A stretch of 24,894 bases of DNA, from contig JBBABP010000010.1 in assembly GCA_041657585.1 (NCBI GenBank), positions 1-24,894 on the forward strand, read 5' to 3'. The position numbers and the translations under genes are program-made. The notes below the pieces were generated by a model. That model did no database searches, had not been told where the DNA came from, and saw nothing but the letters and a program-made list of their open reading frames with translations. This document shows positions 18,466 to 24,894 of this stretch, piece after piece (the stretch's first letter is position 1; every line of letters starts with the position of its first letter). The DNA comes from JBBABP01 sp041657585 (GTDB lineage Bacteria; Patescibacteriota; Gracilibacteria; Absconditabacterales; Absconditicoccaceae).

Positions 18466-18768
18466 AACGATAGGAATTAGAAATAGGAAGTAGTTTAATA
18501 TTAAAAAATATACAATTATAAAGCGAAGTGCTGGAAATATTACTTTGATTGACAGACCAAAGGAAAAACAAAATGGCGGATGTTTTTCCTAGACTTTTTT
18601 GCATACTTTTTTTGGCAATGAAAAAAAGTATGTCCAAGCGAAGCGTTACAATGAAAAAAGGCAAGTTCGCAAAGCCAATCATAAAAAATTACAAATCATA
18701 AATTAATAACGTTTTTTCTACATTTTCAGCTTTATTTTCATCTCCTTTTTTCTATAAGTTATACGTTT
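18466..18768. other. Gap between the swapped glycosyltransferase and the giant exported protein
   Basis: It contains a GGAATTAGAAATAGGAAGTAG tract (18473-18493), an AAGCGAAGTGCTGG stretch near 18520-18534, hairpin repeat copy 2 (18589-18650), and a T-rich run before 18769. A 42-codon ORF (18573-18701) crosses the hairpin and is probably not a gene. No clear promoter boxes or ribosome binding site. Confidence 0.5.
18589..18650. repeat. Hairpin repeat, copy 2 (GGCAATG loop)
   Basis: It starts CTAGACTTTTTTG like copy 1. The 12-bp stem has the arm CATACTTTTTTT (18602-18613), loop GGCAATG (18614-18620), and arm AAAAAAAGTATG (18621-18632), then TCCAAGCGAAGCGTTACA. The loop is identical to copy 1 while the stem differs by paired changes. 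Confidence 0.85.
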
Positions 18769-21700
18769 ATGCAAAAGCAGAAACAAATCTTTTGTGTTGA
18801 CGTAATTTTACATCGCAAAGCGGTGAAAAAAAACAAAAATATGGATCAATCAAAAAAAAATTTCGGTATCCGAATTTTCTTAATAATATACGGCGTTTCT
18901 TATATATTAAACAGTGTTTTTTTTGTCGATCGAAAAAAAGTTGTCGCAGAAAACACAACTACTTCAACAAATTTAGTAGCAATTTTGATAGACAAAGATT
19001 TATATGAAAATATAAAATCAAATATCCAATCATATGCCACAGATTATATTCAGCAAAAAATTTCCAATTCCAAAGCAATAGTATTACCAATCAATACCAA
19101 AACTTTCAAAGCGCCAGATATTACAAAAATGTTAGAAAATATGTATTTTGATTGATTAAAAAACGAAACATCAAAATTAGTATGAACAATTCTGATTGGC
19201 GACATTCCTTTGCCAGTAGTTCATCAAAATTGATTTATTTATCCAAGTATATATCCTTATGTAGATTTTGAAGATCAAGAGTTTATTTATAATGCAAACA
19301 CAAAATTTTTTGAATATAACGACAATCCAAATTGACAAGCAGAAATTTGGCACAGCATGATAAATTTTAATACTACAAAAAAATATACAGATTTTTTTAA
19401 AAAATTAAACAATTACAATAATGATCCTCAATCATTTATTTCGCCAAAAATGCGATATGATGATTTTGTGTGATTAAAGAAATTTTTTATGCAAGAAAAT
19501 ATAAATTATTATGTGAATAATTTCATTTTTTCTGAAGATATTTGATATCACAGATACAATGATTTGTTGTTGAGTATATTAAAAAAAAATCATAACGATG
19601 ATGTCACTTCAGTTTGATCAGATTTGAAAGATTGAGTTCAGTGAACCTCAAAAGAATTGGAGGATTATGCAAAAAATATCGCTTCAATTTCCAAAGAAGC
19701 AGAAGCTCAATTACAAAATTCCGAAAATTCTTGAGGAAGCAAAATTCCAACATTACTATTACAAAAAACCACTCAAGAAATGTTAAAAACTTATGACGGT
19801 TTAATAAGTTCAAAATTTCTTTCAACGATAAATGATAATATTTCGAGCATATCAAGATATTACAAAAAAAATTGAAGCTGAATTATAAACAATGATATCA
19901 ATTCTCATTTTAATAAAATAATCATCAAAGATAGTTGGATACTTGGAAATTGAACTACTCCTCCTCTTTTGGTTCAATTAAATAATCAATTACAAGAAGA
20001 TTTAAATAATCAAATCGAAGAAGAAAAATATTATATGAATATTCCTTTACCTTTAACGCATTTGGAATTTAAATGAAAACAAGATCAAGCAAATATAAAA
20101 TTTAAATGAATAAAAATTCCAATAGCAAAAAAATATTGCACACGAGAAAAATATGATTTTTGGAAAAATTATTATTTTTGAATAGATGCTTCGAATATAG
20201 ATTCTGCTGAAAATTTGAGTATTTACAGATGAACTTTTCAAAATCTAACTTGAATATCAGAAATCAAAAAATCTGACATCTTAAAATCTATTTGATGATC
20301 TTATAATATTTTTTCAACACAAATCCAAGCTAACAAATGATACAATTTATTAAATATACAAAACGATCTAAATACCTATAACAATAATAAAATAACCACA
20401 CATCGAAAACAAGAATGCTCAAAATATCTTTTTTGAATTTCACGATTGCCATGTATAAAAGCTAAACAACGAGTAAAAGATGATAATGCAGATCAAAATA
20501 AATGTTATATATGAGACAATTCCAAACAATGATGATGCGAAAGTATTGCTTGATTTGCAAAAAGAAATCGATGATGAGCATCTGCTATAAATCTTAATTT
20601 TACAACAAATAAATTAAATTATTTTAATTATACAGAAGCTAAATTACCAATATACGATATATGATGATCAATAAAAATTGATAATAAAGAAACTGAAGCA
20701 AACAGTTATTCGTGAATCTCAAAATATTTAAGTAAAAAACAAGAAAGAAAATGATGAGATTGACAATCTTCAACAAACATAAATATTTTAATTGATAATC
20801 CTAATGTAAATTGAAATCCTGAAATATTTAATCAATCAATATCAACAGATTATTCAAAAATAAATATTTTTAACATATACAATGATTCTCGAAAATATAA
20901 AAATTATGGAAAATATTTCGCAATATACAAAACAAGTTGAGGAAAATGTTGATGAGAAGGCAATATATATACATACAAAACAATAGACTCTAGAGTAAAA
21001 AACATATCTCCAACACCAACTCAAATGTTATGATCAAGTGAATGATATAAATTCTGAACCTGATCAGATTTAATGACATTTTATAATAATATTATTTTTG
21101 GACTATCATCAAAATGACAAAACATAATAAATGACACAATTGAATTTAGTTGAAAATCTACAAATGATACAACATGAATAATAAGCAATTTAGAAAATAT
21201 AAAATCTTATATAAATAAAACCGAATCAGATCTTAATTTAATTATTAGCTTCAATGAAAATAGAAAATATACAACATGAGAAATCGAAAAAATTTCAGAT
21301 ACACGAAATTTATTAGCTAAAACAATAAGTGCCGATAAACTAAAAGAAACAATAGACAAAACATTAACTTTAAAAGATACATTAAATGACTTTGCTAATT
21401 ATATAATTTCGCTAAGCTTAGATGACGTTGAATCATATTTTGAACAAATAATAATAAATGAAAAAATTAAAGAACAAAAAGTTGAAATATTAATTAATCG
21501 AAAAAATAAAATAAATAGTTTATTAAACAATAATGAAAATGCATTTAACAATTATATTATACCAACATTAAATAATGCTGCAAAAATATATTCTAGCACA
21601 AAAAGGATTGCAGATATCACAAAAAATTTAAACAAAAAAGCAGAAGCAATTGATGAAATAATAGTTAATTGATGTCCTGCCTGACAAAAATTTTGTTGAT

Positions 21701-24700
21701 GTGATGTAAAATATTACAAAAAGCTTTGTGATGCAATTAATAATTTAACAGGCACACTTAATTCAAATACTAACAATATAAATAATCTAAAAAATGAACT
21801 AGACAATTTACCATTGATTACGTCTTCTGATTCTAATGGCGATGCAATAGATGTTAATTTATTTAAATACATAAAAGAATTTTTTGACTCTACAACATTT
21901 TTGACTGATATATCAAACATCAAAAAAACAATGGATTCATTTACAATATTAAGTGATACTGAAATAAATAAAAAAGAAATAATTAAATGAATGACAATTG
22001 TCACTCAAGACAGGCCAATCGACAATATTAGAAATATTACATTTCAATGAATATGATGATGATTGGTAAAATTTAATTATCCAAATCTATATGATGTCCA
22101 AGTTTTCAAAAAAGATTGAGATTCACTAATTCTCAAAAAACCAACAGAAATCAAAGATTCAATTAAAAATTATTTAAATTATAAAGTATGAGAATATAAT
22201 GAGCAACTTATAAATGAATTAAATAACAAAAATAGTTTTTACAACAAAAATCTTTGAACATTCAATTTATTGTTATGATATGACAAATTAGCAACACCAA
22301 ATCGTAACTATAATTTAATGACAGAAAGTTTCCTTTTAGATAGTTTGGTCAAAGCAATTGATAATCTTGCAAATAAATTCTGAAAGGAAAGTATATTTGG
22401 AACTAATAAAATTAGCGATGACGACAAATTAAATTTTTTGTCTGAACTTCTTTATTATCAAAATTTACCTCGAACAGAAAAAGCGATAAAAGACAAAGTT
22501 GAAGATAACATACAAGAAAATCAAAACTCTTTTGATATTAATCAAAAAATCAAAGATACACTCAAAACTTATTTGACAGAAAATAATTACAAATGAAAAA
22601 TCTGATCTCCTGATTATAGTAGTTGAGGATATGAAATAGCTTATATCAATTCTGATTGATCAGATTATGTTTCATCCAAAACTATTCCATCCTTTATTCA
22701 AGACATACAAAACAAACAAGTTGAAGAAAAAAAGCCAAACATACCAAAAGCAAATTCATTTATTGAAAATTTTGGAAATGAAACAATTAAAGATCAAAAT
22801 CAATTAAATTCAGAATGTTGATTTTCATGAGAACCCGAATTATTATTAGACATCAAAACCATGAACAGCCCACGGTTAGATGCATTTAAATGTTGGTTAA
22901 AAAACGTAGTTAAAAAACCATTTGAAATCAAAATTTCATTTTCAAATTCAATGTGACCTACATTTCAATGATTTCTCAATGATCTGTGAAGTTCTTTTGA
23001 AAGTCAAAAATGACAACGATCAGAATATAAATCTCAATGGCAATGATCTGATGAGACAAAAACACAAGAAGAAAATCAAAATTTAATAAACAATTCTTCT
23101 AACTTAGAAAGTAATAAGCTTTGAGAAATTAATAATTTAATAAGTTTCAAATCTAATCATACAAGTCGAAATTTTGATGACATTAAAACAATTGAAATTT
23201 CTTCATCAAGAGATTTATGAAAAATAAACGTTCAAATATCACAAACATGAGACAATTGTTTAATATTAAATAATTCTACAAATTTATGTGAAAAAATATT
23301 ATATTTAAACAATCTCAATGTTTATTCTGAACCAAAAATATTTAATGTAAATTTGGAAAATAATAAATCATGATTAACTTCAGTTTCTGCAAAATTTTGT
23401 CTTATAAATACTGACAAATGCATTACAAAAAATATTGATATTAATGTTTTGCCAAACCCTCTTTCCAAAATAGAAATTAAAACTACAACAAATATTATTA
23501 GTCAATGATGACAAATTCCTATTATTTTGCAATGATATGATGACAAATGAAATTCCTTGTGATTACTTACTGAAAATTATACAATCAGTGTAAACTCTTG
23601 AGATTGAAAATTTGTTTGAAATTGAAATTCAGTTTCTTTTAATGATTTTTCTAATGCAAATTTCATATATCAAGCGCCTTGAAATTTAATAAAAAACAAA
23701 CAAATAACGATAACAGTTTCATGAACAAATAAAGTTCAAAAAGAAATATCAACAACAAAAAAAATAATAATAGCAAAATGATTTTTGAAAATAAATGATT
23801 GAAATCAGGTAATTTATAATAATTGACAAACAAATAAAATTGAAATAAATTTACCTCCTACAGAAAAAGATATAGAAAGCACAGATAGTAATTGAATTAA
23901 ACAAATAAATATTAGAAAAATTAAAAAAATAACTTTAACTTTACAAGATATAAATTGAAATAAACTAGATTCAGTGGCAAATATCGCAACTCAAAATAAT
24001 TTATTAACAATATGAAATATCAAAACACTAGATATAATAAGTTGAACAAATACTTTTAAACAAAATGTTTTCATACCAAATTCAAATTACATAATCAGTG
24101 ATTGAAAATTAGATATCTATTTATATCCAAATTTCAAAGCATGAGAAGATAATATTCTGATTAATATTCCTTGATTTGATCCTATCACAATCAACACAAA
24201 AATAAATTCATGACCAGCAAAAAAAATAAATCTAATTTTGGAAAACAATAATTTATCTATGTCATCTGACAACCAAAAAACAACTGGCACATTACAAATT
24301 TTAGACAATCGAAATAATATAGTCACACTACCAAGTAAAATTAAATTATGAATTATCTGAAGTTCAGTATTAACAAACAAAGAAAAATGATTGAATATAA
24401 ATTTCGTTTCTAACGCAAAAAATGAGACAGAAATATCTATAAATGCAGTCAAATGATGAGAGTCATATATTTATGCATATATCAAAAATGACTGAGTTAA
24501 TGACATTACTATTGACGAGCAAATGCCTTGATATCAAAGAGTTATTGTCCAAGACAAAATATTACCAACAGACAAATTAAATATATTGTACTTAAATTTA
24601 TTTTGAACTGATCGATGAAATCAGCGATGATATTTTTCACAAAACAACAAATTCGTAAATGACATTACAAGCAAATCAGAAAAATTATTAAGCACGACAA

Positions 24701-24879
24701 CACAACTAATAGATCCAAATAAAATTAAAAAAATAGATGTGATAGTTGATGACAACTGACAAATGCAAAATTTAGCAAAAAAACAAATCAGTTTAATTTT
24801 CAAAAATTCTGAAATACGAACATGGATACAAGATGTCTGAAGCGTTTATATAGACAAAACAAATACATTTACATTACAA
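18769..24879 (+). CDS. Giant exported/surface protein (3' partial, runs into contig end)
   Basis: About 2037 codons are present and no stop is reached; the last codons beyond 24879 are adapter-derived. A second in-frame ATG at 18841 (MDQSKKNFGIRIFLIIYGVS) would put the hydrophobic helix right at the N-terminus and is a good alternative start; the helix followed by VVAEN looks like a signal peptide or anchor. Residues about 60-190 (LVAILIDKDLYENIKSNIQS ... TILIGDIPLPVV ... AEIWHSM) recall the Rossmann-like part of gingipain/C25-type proteins, with GDIPLP at 144-149, but no catalytic Cys/His pair could be assigned. A long helical, Asn/Lys-rich middle follows, with a Cys cluster at about 969-987 (CPAGQKFCGCDVKYYKKLC). 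Ig-like modules appear from about 1565 (KIEIKTTTNIISQGGQIPII). Likely a cell-surface protein; function unknown. Confidence 0.8.
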
Positions 24880-24894
24880 AGATCGGAAGAGCAC
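24880..24894. other. Illumina TruSeq adapter remnant at contig end
   Basis: The final 15 bases AGATCGGAAGAGCAC are identical to the first 15 bases of the standard Illumina TruSeq adapter. They continue the preceding reading frame by chance (RSEEH). This marks a contig end built from untrimmed reads. Confidence 0.93.

Noticed and set aside
18573..18701. 42-codon ORF crossing hairpin repeat copy 2
   Set aside because: Its sequence is dictated by the stem-loop repeat; no support as a gene, and copy 1 has no matching ORF.
24117..24452. 111-codon minus-strand ORF
   Set aside because: It lies entirely antisense to the giant exported protein, whose + frame is open for over 6 kb under table 25.

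Overview
The window reads coherently only if UGA is glycine and only UAA/UAG stop (translation table 25). Every gene is broken by TGA under the standard code, and becomes a full-length, recognisable protein when TGA is read as Gly. Examples are the TrpRS HIGN region, the radical-SAM TGGEP motif, TrmD CGRYEGID and RelA/SpoT FNGYQSIH. All 14 genes with a visible end stop at TAA or TAG. With the very low GC content, this points to a Gracilibacteria/Absconditabacteria (BD1-5/SR1) type candidate-phylum bacterium. All supported genes are on the + strand.

Layout. (1) 1-3447: 3' part of a large surface protein with Ig-like repeats and a C-terminal S-layer-homology-like domain, followed by a hairpin terminator. 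(2) 3661-11250: a locus built around tryptophanyl-tRNA synthetase (TrpRS) relatives. It starts with a complete TrpRS (trpS1) that contains no tryptophan. After a 207-nt leader comes a tight six-gene operon: a second complete TrpRS (trpS2), a GT4 glycosyltransferase, a MoaA-like radical SAM enzyme, a protein that looks like a catalytically dead TrpRS, a TrpRS paralogue that has lost KMSKS but carries an Fe-S-type Cys motif, and a B12-type radical SAM enzyme. This is my best candidate for an undescribed system. (3) 11476-13680: a long RelA/SpoT homologue. (4) 13828-16059: three envelope proteins (double zinc-ribbon membrane protein, PilX/prepilin-like protein, VirB2/TrbC-like pilin). (5) 16232-17050: trmD with a repeat-derived in-frame insertion. 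(6) 17326-18465: a glycosyltransferase whose two GT-B halves are in swapped order. (7) 18769-24894: the 5' part of a giant exported protein running off the end.

The spaces between genes from 13681 to 18768 hold several short repeat families: AATTAGGAA tracts, a 9-nt CCTTTGTAG repeat directly before start codons, a large interspersed palindrome, and two copies of a hairpin with an identical GGCAATG loop and compensatory stem changes. Related sequence has also entered coding DNA (trmD and the permuted glycosyltransferase).

The last 15 bases match the start of the Illumina TruSeq adapter, so the window reaches a contig end and its final five codons are probably not biological. The window also begins inside a ~570-nt sequence repeated at 1420, a likely reason for the contig break there. 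No tRNA, rRNA, CRISPR array or transposase was recognised. Clear Shine-Dalgarno sequences are generally not visible.
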